A DNA stretch of 64,000 bases from Prorocentrum cordatum (taxonomy: Eukaryota; Sar; Dinophyceae; Prorocentrales; Prorocentraceae), in assembly GCA_963575745.1 (NCBI GenBank), contig CAUYUJ010020248.1, positions 129,001 through 193,000 of the forward strand, given 5' to 3'. Under the pieces are notes generated by a model that was not told the DNA's origin, did no database searches, and saw only the letters and a list, made by a program, of their open reading frames with translations. This document shows, piece after piece, positions 10,399 to 20,850 of the stretch. The position numbers and the translations under genes were made by a program. The stretch's first letter is position 1; each line of letters starts with the position of its first letter.

Positions 10399-11220
10399 TC
10401 AAATCCGCTTGCCAGCCTTGCCGTCGTAGGACTTGTACCATCCCCACAACTTGTCCCAAAACATCGTGTACTGACCGAAATTGTACATGAATTGAGCGTG
10501 ATGTACAGCATGGTCCCGGCTGTCGTACAACCCAGGAATGCACGCATGGTAGTCCATGTGGTTCAGCGTAGCCAGCACCGTCCCCGACATCATCAGCAAC
10601 AAGACTGCAAAGATGTGGCACGGCACGAGGTAGAAGGCGAGCAGATGGATATACTCACCCACCACGAACTCGACTGGGTGGACATTGAATGCATCCAGGC
10701 TCCCTCGCGTCGGCGTGACCTGCTTGTGGTGATGTTTGTGGATGTAGGGATAGACGGACTTCCAGTGGAGGAACCAATGGAAAGTGGAGTAGAAGAAATC
10801 AAATATCATAACCATTGGGAAGAGTACCAGTATACAGTTAGTGAAGGTCGCATCATCGGCGTCCCAACTGATGGAAGGCGTCAGCGTCAGCAGCCTGAAA
10901 AGGTGGTAGGTGAAGCACACGACCGAGATCCTGTTCACGGCTATGTATGACCAGTCCAGCGCGGACAGCGCATCATAATGCAACTTTGGGTTCCGCTCCA
11001 GCTTCGTCAAGCAGTTGAACTGGACTGGAATCCAGGCCAGCGCAGCCAAGAAATCCGCCCCAAGGATCACGATCGCTGCGAAAGCCGCCACGTGGTACGC
11101 CTCCCAGTGGTGGATCTGCTTGAAGTACATCTCGAGGTAAGGCCCGACAAACTCAGGGAGCTGCACGGCACTCGCGCGGGCCCCCTCGCCGCCCGCGTGT
11201 GCGGGCATTGACGCCGCCAT
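10399..11220 (-). CDS. Fatty acid hydroxylase / sterol desaturase superfamily protein
   Basis: A 273-residue, apparently intronless protein ending at a TGA. Its histidine boxes are those of membrane di-iron hydroxylases: H148-x3-H152, H161-x2-HH165 (HKHHH), a NHMDYH segment at 220-225 and H237-x2-HH241. Hydrophobic stretches at about 48-65, 95-113, 127-145 and 185-215 fit an ER-type multi-pass enzyme that would hydroxylate or desaturate a lipid or sterol; the substrate cannot be told. The ATG at 11220 is the first in frame. The frame stays open upstream without a methionine, so an extra 5' exon is possible. Length is typical for the family. No neighbouring gene suggests a pathway. Confidence 0.88.
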   Translation of the reverse strand: MAASMPAHAGGEGARASAVQLPEFVGPYLEMYFKQIHHWEAYHVAAFAAIVILGADFLAALAWIPVQFNCLTKLERNPKLHYDALSALDWSYIAVNRISVVCFTYHLFRLLTLTPSISWDADDATFTNCILVLFPMVMIFDFFYSTFHWFLHWKSVYPYIHKHHHKQVTPTRGSLDAFNVHPVEFVVGEYIHLLAFYLVPCHIFAVLLLMMSGTVLATLNHMDYHACIPGLYDSRDHAVHHAQFMYNFGQYTMFWDKLWGWYKSYDGKAGKRI

Positions 11221-12372
11221 CGGCCAGCGCAAGCTCGGCCGCCACGCGCCTAGATGGGCGTAAAAGTGTGTCCGGAACTTGCTTGAACCGAGACGACCAC
11301 CGGCCCGTCGCGCGCTCGTCTTAGGGTGGCTGGGGGCTGGAACGCGGGGCCGTCCGAAGGCAGCATGGTCGAGAGGCGAGGAACGTGGAAGGTCATCAGC
11401 CTCTCACGCGCACGGCCTTTTGGGAGGAGTCGTGGGCGCTTCTGGGTGGCGGTGCAGCGACTGCATGCGTCCCACGAGACTGGCCCAAACGGCCGCAAGG
11501 GCTCTCGGGAGGACAAGTCAGAAGCCACGCTGGGGATTCGGGGTCGTGGGCATCCCAGTGGGGGCCGCAAAGGGGTGCGGTCGTGTGTGGGGGGGAGGGG
11601 GGCCGGGGAGGGACTCCAGCGAAACCTGGGGGAGACAGCAGGCCCAGGAGAGACGGGTGGCACTCATTGGGATGCCAGGCTCACCCATTGAACAATCTAA
11701 GATGACGATTGGCAAAAGAATGCGGGGGGGGGGGGCGGGTCACAAAATAGTTTCCGAATCTTCGGCTTTCCCTTCGCTTCGGCTCCGTCTGCCCCGTCGA
11801 CTGTCCAGGCGCGCGCCCGAGGAGGGCGGGGGGGAACGATTCAACAACTAGTTTCCCACACCGGGGCCAGTTCTTCAAAATCATCATCCGGAGCGCCGCC
11901 GCGTGAACACGACCCCCAGTAATTCCTGAATCGTCATCCCGCATTACGCACGAGGCGAATTCAAAGATGCACTGGGGTCTGCGTGTGCGTTGCCCGCATG
12001 AACCATCTGTACGGGATGTATGCGTCCACCAACCCGCGTATGGCGGGCTCTGGGAACCCCGAGTCCAACAGCAAACCTGTATCTGTTGGGGCGCATGTGT
12101 TGCGTGCGCCGCCTTCTGCTGGCGGAAGGGCCCCTGCTTTGCTCCCGCTGGCTTCCGCTGGCCTTCCGCCGCCCTCTTCCGAGGAAGAGACTCCATTTCC
12201 TTTCACTCCTCGCAAGCGAGGCCGCTTCAGGGGCGCCCCATATCTCCGACGTCGTGATTCTGTCAAAAAGCCAGCGCCCAGACGTCCAGATCCCTTTCCC
12301 ATCATTGTTTCACAAGTCCCAGGGCCTGGTGAGGACCCCTGGAAGCCGAAAATTGTTACACTCCTTGGCGTT
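11221..12372. other. Unassigned spacer upstream of the hydroxylase gene
   Basis: This would hold the hydroxylase promoter, but no TATA box or other element is evident. Open frames on both strands give no recognisable domain. G-rich runs occur at about 11586-11605 and 11725-11740. Confidence 0.4.
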
Positions 12373-12380
12373 CCCAGGCG

Positions 12381-12430
<50 letters not shown>
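12373..12430. repeat. 10-bp tandem repeat CCCAGGCGCT
   Basis: Five exact copies of CCCAGGCGCT run from 12381 to 12430, with a partial copy before them. The unit length is close to one helical turn. Confidence 0.95.
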
Positions 12431-12432
<2 letters not shown>

Positions 12433-12528
12433 CCACTCCCGGGGTGGTCCGTCCGGGGGCTCCCGGGCATCTTCGGGGGCGCCCTTGTGGAGGTCTGGGG
12501 CCGTGACGGCACGGGGCGGCGCTCTGGC

Positions 12529-12598
<70 letters not shown>

Positions 12599-12895
12599 TG
12601 ACCGGTCACCAAGAGGCCTCCCGGAGGCCTCCAAATACCCCGCACACCCAAATGGCTCTGACGCTCCATCCTCCTCCCCAAACGTCGGACGCCGTGATTT
12701 TTCAAACATGGGATCCGCGCTCTGAAAAATAATGATACTGCCGAGGAACCCCACATACTTATTTTACGTCGCGTGTGTTCACATACCATCGTCGTACTCG
12801 TCGTCGCACTCGTCGTCGTTGTCGTACTTGTCGTAGTCGTCGTCGGACTCGTCCTGCTCGTCGTCGTACTCGTCATCACGTTCGTCGTCATCAGC
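12529..12895. repeat. GAC microsatellite and GTC/GTA-rich tract
   Basis: An almost pure GAC tract fills 12529-12598. After a unique 180-bp stretch, interrupted CGTCGTACTCGTCGT-type triplets fill about 12785-12895 in the opposite strand sense. Confidence 0.9.
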
Positions 12896-13129
12896 CAAGC
12901 CAACTAACCAGACTGGGCAGGCCAGCCAGACCAGCTTGACGAGCATTCGCAACCATAAACAGCCAGATCAGCCAGGCCAGCCAGCCAGCCAAACCAACGG
13001 GAATACAGAACCAGACCAACCAGAATAGAACACGCCTTTTCACCCCCGGCAAGCGGGGGTCTGCGGACTGTTCACCATGCGTGCAGCTCTGGATGCAACT
13101 GATGGCAAGCGCCGAGCGTACCCCCAGTG
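12896..13129. repeat. Short CAGCCAGNC-type repeat and spacer
   Basis: Between about 12896 and 13020 the words CAGCCAG, CCAGACC and CAACCA recur without fixed period. The remainder leads into the 79-bp array. Confidence 0.5.
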
Positions 13130-14225
13130 CACCCTCTCGGGCCGAGAAACTGCACGCCTGCCACGCTTTGCGAGCATTCGACGGATTGCGACCGCACCCC
13201 CTGCGCACCCGCCTGTGGTGTCGATAAGCTGCCCGCCTGCCACGGTTTTCGAGCGTAGGACGGATAGCGAACGCACCCCCTGCGCACTTCCCTGTGGTGT
13301 CGAGAAACTGGAACCTGCCACGCCTGTCGCGCATTGCGCCTGTGCAAAGACCACCGCCCCCACCCCCTGCGCACATCGTCTGGAGCCGAGCGAATGCCGC
13401 GCCTGCCACGCCTGCCACGCTTTGCGAGCGTACGACGGATAGCGACCGCACCCCCAGCACACCCACTGTGGCATCGAGAAATTCCACGCCTGACACGCTT
13501 GGCGAGCGTGCGACGGATAGCGACCGCACCCCCTGCGGACCCCCCTGTGACGTCGATAAAGTGCACGCCTGCCACGCTATGCGAGCGTACGACGGATAGC
13601 GACCGCACCCCCTGCATATCACCCTGTTGTCTCGAGAAAGTGCACGCCTGCCACGCTTTGCGAGCGTACGACGGTTAGCGACCGCACCCCCAGCGCACCC
13701 CCTTGTGGCATCAGAAACTGCCACGCCTGCCACGCTTTGCGAGCGTGCGACGGATAGCGAGCGCACCCCCTGCACACTTCCCTATGGTGTCGATAAAGTG
13801 CACGCCTGCCACGCTTTGCGAGCATACGACGAATTGCGACCGCACCCCCTGCGCACCTCCTTATGGCGTCGAAAAACTGCACGCCTGCCACGCTTTGCCA
13901 GCGTTTGACGGATAGCGGCCGCACCCCCAGCACACCCCCTCGTGGCATCGAGAAACTGTAACGCCAGCCACACTTTGCGATCGTACGACGGATAGCGACC
14001 GCCCCCCCAGCGCATCCACTGTGGCATCGAGAAACAGCCACGCCTGACACACTTTGCGAGGGTGCGCCGGATAGCGACCGCACGCCCTGTGCACCCCCCT
14101 GTGCTGTCGATAAAGAGCGATAAAGTGTACGCCTGCCACGCTTTGCGAGCATACGACGAATATCGACCGCACCCCCTGCGCACCCCCTGGGGCATCGAGA
14201 AAATGCACGCCTGCCGCGTCATGTG
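13130..14225. repeat. Tandem array of ~79-bp units
   Basis: CACGCCTGCCACGCTTTGCG recurs, for example near 13153, 13563, 13643, 13722, 13801 and 13880, with 79-80 bp spacing. Each unit also has CGACGGATAGCGACCGCACC and a GTGGYRTCGA word. About fourteen copies are present, diverged by several percent. Open frames on both strands are repeat by-products. Confidence 0.95.
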
Positions 14226-14644
14226 GATGTGCATGTGTTGCATGAGAGGGTATGGCGCCCGTGTCGTATGACCGCCTACGTCTGCAACGCCATGCGAATC
14301 TTGCGCGTATGTGTTGTGTGGTGTGCGTGTCAATGCGTGTGCGATTGTACATGGACGTGTGTCTCATGTGGGTGGCCAGTATGTGGCGCATACGTCGTGG
14401 GTGTATGATGCAATGAACACGCCATGCGTGTACTAGTTTTGTTGTATGGTGTGTGCGAGTATGTGCATACGTGCGGCTGTATGCAGACGCGTGTCTCATG
14501 TACGCGCCTTTCATGTGTTGCGCGCGGGTGAGGCAAGGAAGAGGAGAAGGGGAGGAGGGAGGAGGGAGGGAGGTGTGTGTGCGGGAGACGCGGGTGCGAC
14601 GCGGCAGGGAAGACAACCAGAACCCCACGAAACATGTGGGGAAA
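14226..14644. other. Spacer with GT-rich sequence
   Basis: No gene recognised. TGTG-rich words are common between 14220 and 14480, followed by purine-rich sequence at about 14530-14580. Confidence 0.4.
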
Positions 14645-14830
14645 CACTTGCCGCCGTGCCGTGCCGTGCCCGTGCCGTGCCCGTGCCGTGCCCGTGCCGT
14701 GCGCGTGCCGCGCTGTGCCCGCGTACCGTGCCGTGCCCGCGTGCCGTGTCGTGCTCGCGCGCTGTGCCGTGCCCGCGCGTCGCACCGTGCATGCGCATTT
14801 CGAGGTCGAATCAGCGTTGCGGTTGCGGGT
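14645..14830 (+). repeat. GTGCC satellite (inverted partner of 20305-20800)
   Basis: GCCGTGCCGTGCCC-type words repeat every 5-12 bases. The block ends in CGCATTTCGAGGTCGAATCA. The reverse complement of that border, with small changes, adjoins the GCACGG satellite at 20310-20340, so the two blocks are inverted copies of one family. Confidence 0.85.
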
Positions 14831-15075
14831 TTCTGTGCCGGTGTGCTCTCAAGACGTGATCCCTGGAAGATCCGAGGCCGAAAACGACGAAAGACCTGCA
14901 CCCAGATTTTGTCAAGTTGCCAGGTGTCTGGGCTCTTCTTCAATCGTCGTGAGACGACGACGACGGCGGCGGCTGCGTTCAACTCGTCGCCGAGACGGTC
15001 TACGCAGTATCGAAGACGCTCGAAAGATATCCACGAGCACTCTCAATAAAGCTCCACAGGGCCAAATTCATACAT
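14831..15075. other. Unassigned spacer
   Basis: No gene recognised. A short GAC-triplet run occurs at about 14950-14975. Confidence 0.4.
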
Positions 15076-15640
15076 GTCTCTCTGTCTTTTGAAAGATTTG
15101 GGTGTTCTCGCCTTCTCGGCCTCCCGACGCTCCCAGACAGGTCCAAAGGCTATATTGTCCCAGACGGCACAAGGCATCCCCAAGAGGGCCCCCAAACTGC
15201 CTCAGAGCGACCCAAGATGGCCCCAGACGACTCCAAGACGGCCCCAGAGGCCCCCAAGACGGCTCTAACAGGAAACCCCGACGGGCAACTCCAGCGAACA
15301 TGTCGAGCCCTCGGCCCCAATACGCCCCAGGAGGCTCCAAGGGGTCCCCAAGAGGCCCCCAGGAGGCCCCGAAAAGGGCCCCACGAGGCCCCAAGACACT
15401 GCCGAGAGGCCCCACAAAGCGCTCTAGAGCACACCCAAGAGTGCCCCAAGAAGCAGAACCCATTGATGTACCGAATGTTTCTGAAGGATTTCGGCGTCCT
15501 CGCCTGTTCGGCTTGCCAATGCTCAAACACGGCCCTTGAGGCTCCCGAAATTGCCCCAAGACAGGCCCAAAGGTTTCGACAGGGGCCCCAGGACAACTCC
15601 CACACGGCCCAAAAAGCCTCCAAGCCAAGACGGCCCAATC
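15076..15640 (+). repeat. Family D block: two core segments flanked by CCAAGACGGCCC minisatellite
   Basis: A core with GAAAGATTTGGGTGTTCTCG and CCTTCTCGGCCTCCCGACGC (15090-15135) recurs in diverged form at 15454-15530. Around both lie 10-11-base degenerate units of the type CCAAGAGGGCCC or CCAAGACGGCCC. Related blocks lie at 17380-17640, 31930-32480 and 37700-37950. Confidence 0.8.
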
Positions 15641-15704
15641 GAAGTCATATACCGCCCACTGGCCCGCCCGAGCGGAGCCTCCATGTGTGCGCTTCATATG
15701 TTTC

Positions 15705-15905
15705 TCTGTCCCTCCTCCCCCTCCTCCTCTTCCTCCTCCTCCTCCTGCTCCGTCTCCTGCTCCTCCTGCTCCTCCTCCTCCTCCTCCTCCTCCTCCTCCT
15801 CCTCCTCCTCTTCTTCCTCCTCCTCCTCCTCTTCCTCCTCCTCCTCCTCCTCCTCTTCCTCCTCCTCCTCCTCCTCCTCGTCCTCCTCGTCAGCCTCCTC
15901 TCCCT
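15705..15905. repeat. CTC microsatellite
   Basis: About 190 bp of CTC triplets with few CTG, CGT or TTC interruptions. It is a homopyrimidine tract on the plus strand, capable in principle of triplex formation. Confidence 0.95.
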
Positions 15906-16267
15906 CCTTTCGACATTGGCGAATCTTCGAACCAGCCTCCCGGGAATGGGGCCAGCTGCTGGCAGGAACCCCGCCTGCCAGTCCCCGCCCGCACGCGTTC
16001 CCACGGTCCACCTCCACAATATCACGTCTTTGTCTTACTTCCGCAGTTCCTCCTCTCGTTTTCCTCCTCCCTCCCATTCCCCCTCCTCCTCCTGCCTACC
16101 CGGGCCTGTCTCTTTCGCATTCTCCCCATCAGCGCTCGCGTGCTGAGCTCTCCCCGGCGGACACTTCAACGGCCTCACACGCTCGATTTGCACTTTACCG
16201 TGCCCTTCGCGTAGGAACGCGCGAAACGAAATTCCCCCCCACGAACTCGAATTTCGAGAGCTTCTTT
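15906..16267. other. Unassigned spacer
   Basis: No gene recognised. Pyrimidine-rich in parts (16030-16110). Confidence 0.4.
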
Positions 16268-16757
16268 TTACAAGGGCTCGAATCGTAAAACGCCTGCCAA
16301 CTGCGCGGAATAAAACCAGCGGTCACGTAGTACGCGCATGCCGCATACCACCCTCCTCCCCTTCGTGAAGTGATCCGTATCCTGCGAATAATTCATGTGG
16401 CGCTGACGCCCGGATCCCTTGTTGCAGGCCGCGCACGTCAACTCTCGTTCAGGCCAGTTTGCCGCATCGGCCACGCTCTTCGCGGTGACCCCGTTTTTGT
16501 CACATGCCCTGCACACCACTCCGGCTCCTTTCGCCGACAGATGACGGCCCACTTGGTTCTGGTTCAAGTATTCATCCCGCAACCTGGCGCACAACACGTC
16601 AGCGGCTGTTTCCGCTTATGCTTTCCGTTTGCGATTGCTTGATTGTTTGCATCTCGCGTCAACTTGTTACGGTCCTCCGCACATTTCCGACACAACCTCT
16701 CCCCTGCCGCGCTGTGCGTCCTCAGAACGGTCGCGTAATGCGCACTTTCAAAACCAG
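16268..16757 (-). pseudogene. CxxC zinc-ribbon repeat protein fragment, frameshifted
   Basis: One frame at about 16710-16610 gives ERLCRKCAEDRNKLTRDANN. A second frame (16620-16268) gives GAGVVCRACDKNG, then ELTCAACNKGSG, then HFTKGRRVVC with its second cysteine lost. The repeated KGxxVVCxAC and LTCxAC pattern suggests tandem zinc-ribbon units, loosely like the Stc1-type zinc finger; that comparison is tentative. The change of frame near 16610 and the missing cysteine suggest decay, although an unseen intron could explain the shift. No partner gene is adjacent. Confidence 0.42.
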
Positions 16758-16800
16758 CATCGATTCACGTACGTGTGCGTCCTGCTTCGTTCCCGCATTA

Positions 16801-16920
16801 TCCGCGCGGACTGCTTGGATCGGCGCTGGACCCCCTCCCCACCGCGCGCAGAGCGCCAGGGGCAGCGCTGAAGGCGCCGCCAAGGACGGCCCAGCGCCGA
16901 TCCAAGAAATCCGTGCAGAG
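16801..16920 (-). repeat. Fold-back family A, complete copy
   Basis: The arms TCCGCGCGGACTGCTTGGAT... (16801-16829) and CCAGCGCCGATCCAAGAAAT... (16891-16920) are inverted repeats around a 61-bp GC-rich interior. The reverse-complemented interior matches the interior of the copy at 34964-35156, so this copy lies on the minus strand. Similarity may continue to about 16965 (ATGCAATTTGTG). Confidence 0.85.
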
Positions 16921-17379
16921 CGGCGAAGGTTTATGTTTATGCAATTTGTGTTCTTCGATCCCCGGCTTCGATGAGCCCCAGGAGGACCCAAGAGGCCCCC
17001 ACAAACCCCCCGAAAGCGCCCTGAATTCCAAGAGACATCGCTGCAAACTCTGACACAACACCCACACACCCCTCGGTACGAGGCCCCCGCCAAGACCAAA
17101 GAGGTCGGCTGCTGTGACGTAAGCATGTCGAATCCGCGTCCGGAAGTGACGTGCTGGGCGGCAGCGTTTTACGCGGAAGCGATAAGGCAACGTATCCAAT
17201 GTGTCCAATGACTGCACAATTGCAATGTATCCCGTTCTTACATAATTGGTGCATCTTGTATTGCGTTACATTGTTATGTCTCGCCCCTGACCCCCCCCCC
17301 AGCGCTACGCTACATCCGCCGACCCAACCTGACCCCCCCTCCCGGGGCACAAAAACCTCTACAACCTACAGAAAATCTA
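16921..17379. other. Unassigned spacer
   Basis: No gene recognised. An AT-richer stretch lies at 17185-17290. Confidence 0.4.
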
Positions 17380-17640
17380 TGTTTTCGGCCTGTTCGCCCT
17401 CTTGGGGTACCTACCCAAGAGGGCCTCATGACGGCTCTAGATGGCCTCAAGGCGAGCGAAGACGCCCCCAAGACAGTCTAGGATGGCCCCAAGAGGGCCG
17501 AAAAAACTTTCAAAACGCCCCTAGAGGGCCCCAAGAGGAACCCCCAAGAGCGCCCCCAGAGGCCAACATCATTGATTTTCCATAGGGTTTTAAACAGATT
17601 TTAACGTTCTCGCCCTTCTCGACTCTCAGATGCCCATGGC
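17380..17640 (+). repeat. Family D copy
   Basis: CCAAGAGGGCC-type units (17400-17560) lead into a core at 17563-17640 with CATTGATTTTCC, ACGTTCTCGCCCTTCTCGAC and CTCTCAGATGCCC, matching the cores at 15090, 15454 and 32090. Confidence 0.75.
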
Positions 17641-17885
17641 GGTCAAAAGGACGGGGGGGGAGCTTCGACCACCCCCCCCCTTTTTGGAAGGGGAGCCCGG
17701 GCTGACCTTGGGCTCCGGAAAAGAAGGGGGGGTAGCTTGGAAGCCCCCCCCTTTTAGCGAGGGCCCCCCTAGCTCCGACATGCCCACAGAAGGAAGGGAG
17801 GGGGGCGGTAGCTTCGGAAGCCCCACCCCCCATCTTCCAAGGGAGGGAAGGGGTAGCTTCAAGCTGGGGTGCCCCTTCTAGTGAG
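17641..17885. repeat. Alternating G-run/C-run block with GTAGCTT words
   Basis: Runs of seven or more G or C alternate, separated by GTAGCTTSGAAGC words. A similar block occurs at 57330-57735. Both strands have G-quadruplex potential. Confidence 0.65.
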
Positions 17886-18149
17886 AAGTGTGCCATGGGC
17901 GCGCTCCTTCTCATGTACGATACTCATGATATTCATCATGGTTTTCCTCGCGCTGCTCGTCTGCGTTATTTGCGCGATACGGTGTAATGTATTCGACGTT
18001 ATGCTGGCTCGCCGGTTGTAACATCATGTCAGCACGCCCCGTACTGGTTTGGCCACCAATACGCCGAAACATGAACGTTATTGCAGTGGCATGTCCTAAC
18101 GAGAAAGTAATCACGTTACGCTCTGGCTCGTCGTTCGTTCGTCTTGGGG
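17886..18149. other. Unassigned spacer
   Basis: No gene recognised; average base composition with no repeats seen. Confidence 0.4.
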
Positions 18150-18240
18150 CTCCAAAACCGTGAAGTGACGGACCGCGCGGTGACCTCGGAATCCCAACAA
18201 TCTCACCGCGCGGTCCGTCACCACACGGTTTCGGGCCCTG
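18150..18240. repeat. Large hairpin with 19-bp perfect arms
   Basis: GTGACGGACCGCGCGGTGA at 18165-18183 is perfectly inverted at 18203-18221 across a 19-base loop. Pairing continues imperfectly outward through ACCGTG and GGGGC at 18147-18164 against 18222-18240. Not identical to families A or B. Confidence 0.9.
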
Positions 18241-18284
18241 GAGGCCCCAGTCGTCCGAGAAACCCCCAGGGGAGAGGCTCAAAT

Positions 18285-18335
18285 CGAGCCGATCCAAGAA
18301 ATCAGCGCGAAGCTCTGCGAGAGAATGCTTATGCC
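18285..18335 (-). repeat. Fold-back family A, single arm
   Basis: GCCGATCCAAGAAATCAGCG followed by CGAAGCTCTGCG is a right arm. Its outer part, GAGAATGCTTATGC, resembles the outer arm of the copy at 34964-35156. Confidence 0.7.
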
Positions 18336-18389
18336 GTTTTGTGGCCTTGGAGCATCCCCCCTGACTCGGCGGCGAGCCCAGCGGGGAGG

Positions 18390-18545
18390 TCAGAGGGAGC
18401 GGGCCTGCTCAGAAGGCTCGGAAGGGCCCTGGCCTTCGGAGAAATTTCCGGAGCCTTCTCCGAAGACAGAGACGGCTTCTCCGAAGGCTAAAGGGCTTCT
18501 GAAAAGGCCCGCCGCCTTCTGAGAAGGCCCAGCCCCTCTCACCTC
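18390..18545. repeat. Cluster of CCTTCTGAGAAGG motifs
   Basis: GCTCAGAAGGCTC, GCCTTCGGAGAAA, GCCTTCTCCGAAG, GGCTTCTCCGAAGGC, GGCTTCTGAAAAGGC and GCCTTCTGAGAAGGC follow one another. Most are self-complementary or nearly so. Confidence 0.75.
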
Positions 18546-18589
18546 CCCCCCTGGGCTGAGGGGCAACGATCGGGGGGGACTGGCCCAAG

Positions 18590-18740
18590 GGGGGAAACAT
18601 CGACCTGGAATCGTCGATACATCGCCGATCGCCAGTAGATCAGCGATAGGACCCCGATAGCGAATCCGCACCTTACTGGGAGCGGGTGGGGCTATCAGTG
18701 CCCTATCGGCGATCCACGGGCGATTGGGTGTCGATGCATT
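18590..18740. repeat. Imperfect inverted repeat containing CGATCG/GCGATAGG words
   Basis: CATCGACC...CATCGCCGATCGCC...GCGATAGG (18598-18655) pairs imperfectly with CCCTATCGGCGATCC...GTGTCGATGC (18700-18740). Confidence 0.55.
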
Positions 18741-19263
18741 CCCCCCTGTGCCGGTCACCCCCCAATCGTTACCCCTGGTGGGCTCACCGCCGACTGAAGT
18801 AGTCCCCGAGGCGACGAGGCGGTCCTCGTCCTCCCCGTCCGCGGCGCCGCACAGCGCCCAGAGCGCGGCGGCCTGGCCAGTGGCGAGCGGCAGCTGCGCC
18901 TCTGGCGACGAGGCGCCTGCCGCGGGGGCCGCTGCAGCGGCGGCGTCGCCGCCGCCGCCGACGCCGCCGAGGTGCGGTCGGGAGCTCTGGCTCGGCGTCT
19001 CCTCTTCCTTCTCCTGCTTCTCCTTCCTCCACCCTTCCCCCTTCTGCTCGTCATCCTCCTCTTCCTGCTCTCGTGGTGGCGGCCCCCGCAGCACGCTGCA
19101 GTCAGCCCGCACAGCAAGGGCGCGCGACAAGGATGCAAGGGCCTCGGAAAGCCATGTCGACACCCTGCGGGCGGGGCGCGGCCAACGAAAGCGGCCCAGG
19201 GTGGGCCGAAGGGGAAGGATGCAAGGGTAGCCTTGGAAAGTGGCTCATCCTTACTATGCGGGT
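18741..19263. other. Unassigned GC-rich spacer
   Basis: No gene recognised. Both strands have long frames from GC-rich codons but no domain. Confidence 0.4.
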
Positions 19264-19437
19264 TGACCGTATGCCCTGCGAGCGGATAGCGTGTCGCTCC
19301 GCTCCGCGGGCCAGCAGGCCTCGAAAGGCTCGGACCGGTGACGCCTGGGCAGGCGGGACGTGGAGAGCGTGTGGCGCCGGAGCACGGTGGGCCAGAACGG
19401 GCGGCGCGACGCGCCAAGGCAAAGTTCCCGACCGTAG
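19264..19437 (+). repeat. Fold-back family B, copy lacking its left arm
   Basis: The interior TATGCCCTGCGAGCGGATAG and the right arm GGTGGGCCAGAACGGGCGGC...CAAAGTTCCCGACCGTA match the full copy at 38591-38786. Confidence 0.75.
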
Positions 19438-19559
19438 GGGCCACTTCGGGCCCGGGAAAGGCTCTGGCGTTCGGGCTCAGAGCCGGGCCGAGAAACCTCT
19501 TCGTGGCCGAGGCTCACCGTGACTAAAGAGGGCCCTTCGTTCCTTGTCTGGCGTTCCTT

Positions 19560-19641
19560 GTGGTAGCTGTGGCAATCGTCGTGGTCGTCGTCGCCATCAC
19601 CGCCGGCGCCGTCGCCGTCGTCGTCGTCGTCGTCGTCGTCA

Positions 19642-19680
<39 letters not shown>

Positions 19681-19690
19681 AGGCTGGTGC
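19560..19690. repeat. GTC microsatellite
   Basis: Mostly CGTCGT triplets, with GCC and ATC interruptions. Confidence 0.9.
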
Positions 19691-20304
19691 AGACAACATC
19701 AGCTGGGAGCCTGTCTGCGATCGGGGAGGGCACCAAACGTCCAACGTAACGTCAAATCTTGCCCCCGGCGCTCGTGGGTCGAGGGGGAGGTTTTCAGAAG
19801 TGTTTGGCCTTCGTCGGGCCTCTGGAGGCATACGGAGGCTTGCAAGGGACCTCCGGGGACCTCTTGGGACCTCTTGGGGCCCCTGAGGGTCAAGATCCGT
19901 GGCAGCAGCAAAACTTACATAGGCGATCGGAGACGAGACCAAGAACATCCAACGTCTTCTCTCCTTCTCCTACTCCCTCCCCCTCCCTCTTCCCTCCCTC
20001 CTTCCTTCCTGCTCTCTCCTCCCTCGAGGAGGCGGATCAAGGATCCATGCAGGACTCGGACCACCTCGTCGTCGCCGCCGCCGCCGTCGTTGTTCAGCGT
20101 TCGAGGAGGAGCCCAAACATCCAACGCCTTAAAAAATCTGGGCAGGAACCCCTTGCCGTCGTCGGCATACTTTCGATCCCCAAGGCCGACTGGAAACAGC
20201 TCAGGATGAGAAGCCAGCCTTGCGGAAAGGGTCGGAACTGCCGGGTACCACGACTCGAAATTACACGAGCATATAAACCCTAAACAGCAACAATGCATGC
20301 GAAG
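19691..20304. other. Unassigned spacer
   Basis: No gene recognised. CTTTCCCTCC-type pyrimidine runs lie at 19960-20025 and a short GTC run at 20068-20095. Confidence 0.4.
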
Positions 20305-20800
20305 ACACATGGTGATTCAACGTCGAAATGCGCGGACACGGCACGGCACGCGGGTTCGGCACAGCAAGAGAGCACGACAAGGCACGCGGGCACAGCAAGG
20401 GACGGCGCGCGCACGACACGGGCACGGCACGGCACGGCACGGCACGGCAGGTCTTGTGCCGCCTGAGAGCTGGGCACGGCGCGGGCACGGCACGGCACGC
20501 CGGCACGGCACGGCACGCGGGCACGGCACGGCACGCGCACGGCACGGGCACGGGCACCCTCTTCACACTCCTAAAACGCAGGCGCGGCACGACGCGCGGA
20601 CACGGCACGGCTCGCAGGCAGGGGGCGGCACGGCTCGCGGGCAGGGGACGGCGCGCGCACGGCGCGGGCACGGGCACGGCACGCGGGCGGCACTCTTAGG
20701 ACGCAGGCACGGCACAGCACGCGGGCACAGCACGCGGGCACAGCTCGCGGGCACGGCACGGCACGCCGCCACGGACGGGCACGGCACGCGGGACGCTCAC
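20305..20800 (-). repeat. GCACGG satellite, inverted partner of 14645-14830
   Basis: GGCACGGCACGCGGGCACGG-type words repeat with a 5-6 base basic step. The left border carries CAACGTCGAAATGCG, the reverse complement of the right border of the 14.6-kb block. Confidence 0.9.
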
Positions 20801-20850
20801 TCGCTCACTTTCCACACCCTGCACCGCAGAAGCTAGCTAGTCCAATGCAG

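Noticed and set aside
11983-12732. Plus-strand frame rich in Arg and Pro near 12.2 kb
   Set aside because: Ends in a GAC microsatellite and has no recognisable domain; likely GC-driven openness.
13130-14225. Possible CRISPR array in the 79-bp repeats
   Set aside because: Units are directly contiguous with no unique spacers, and the whole unit is repeated; the genome also looks eukaryotic.
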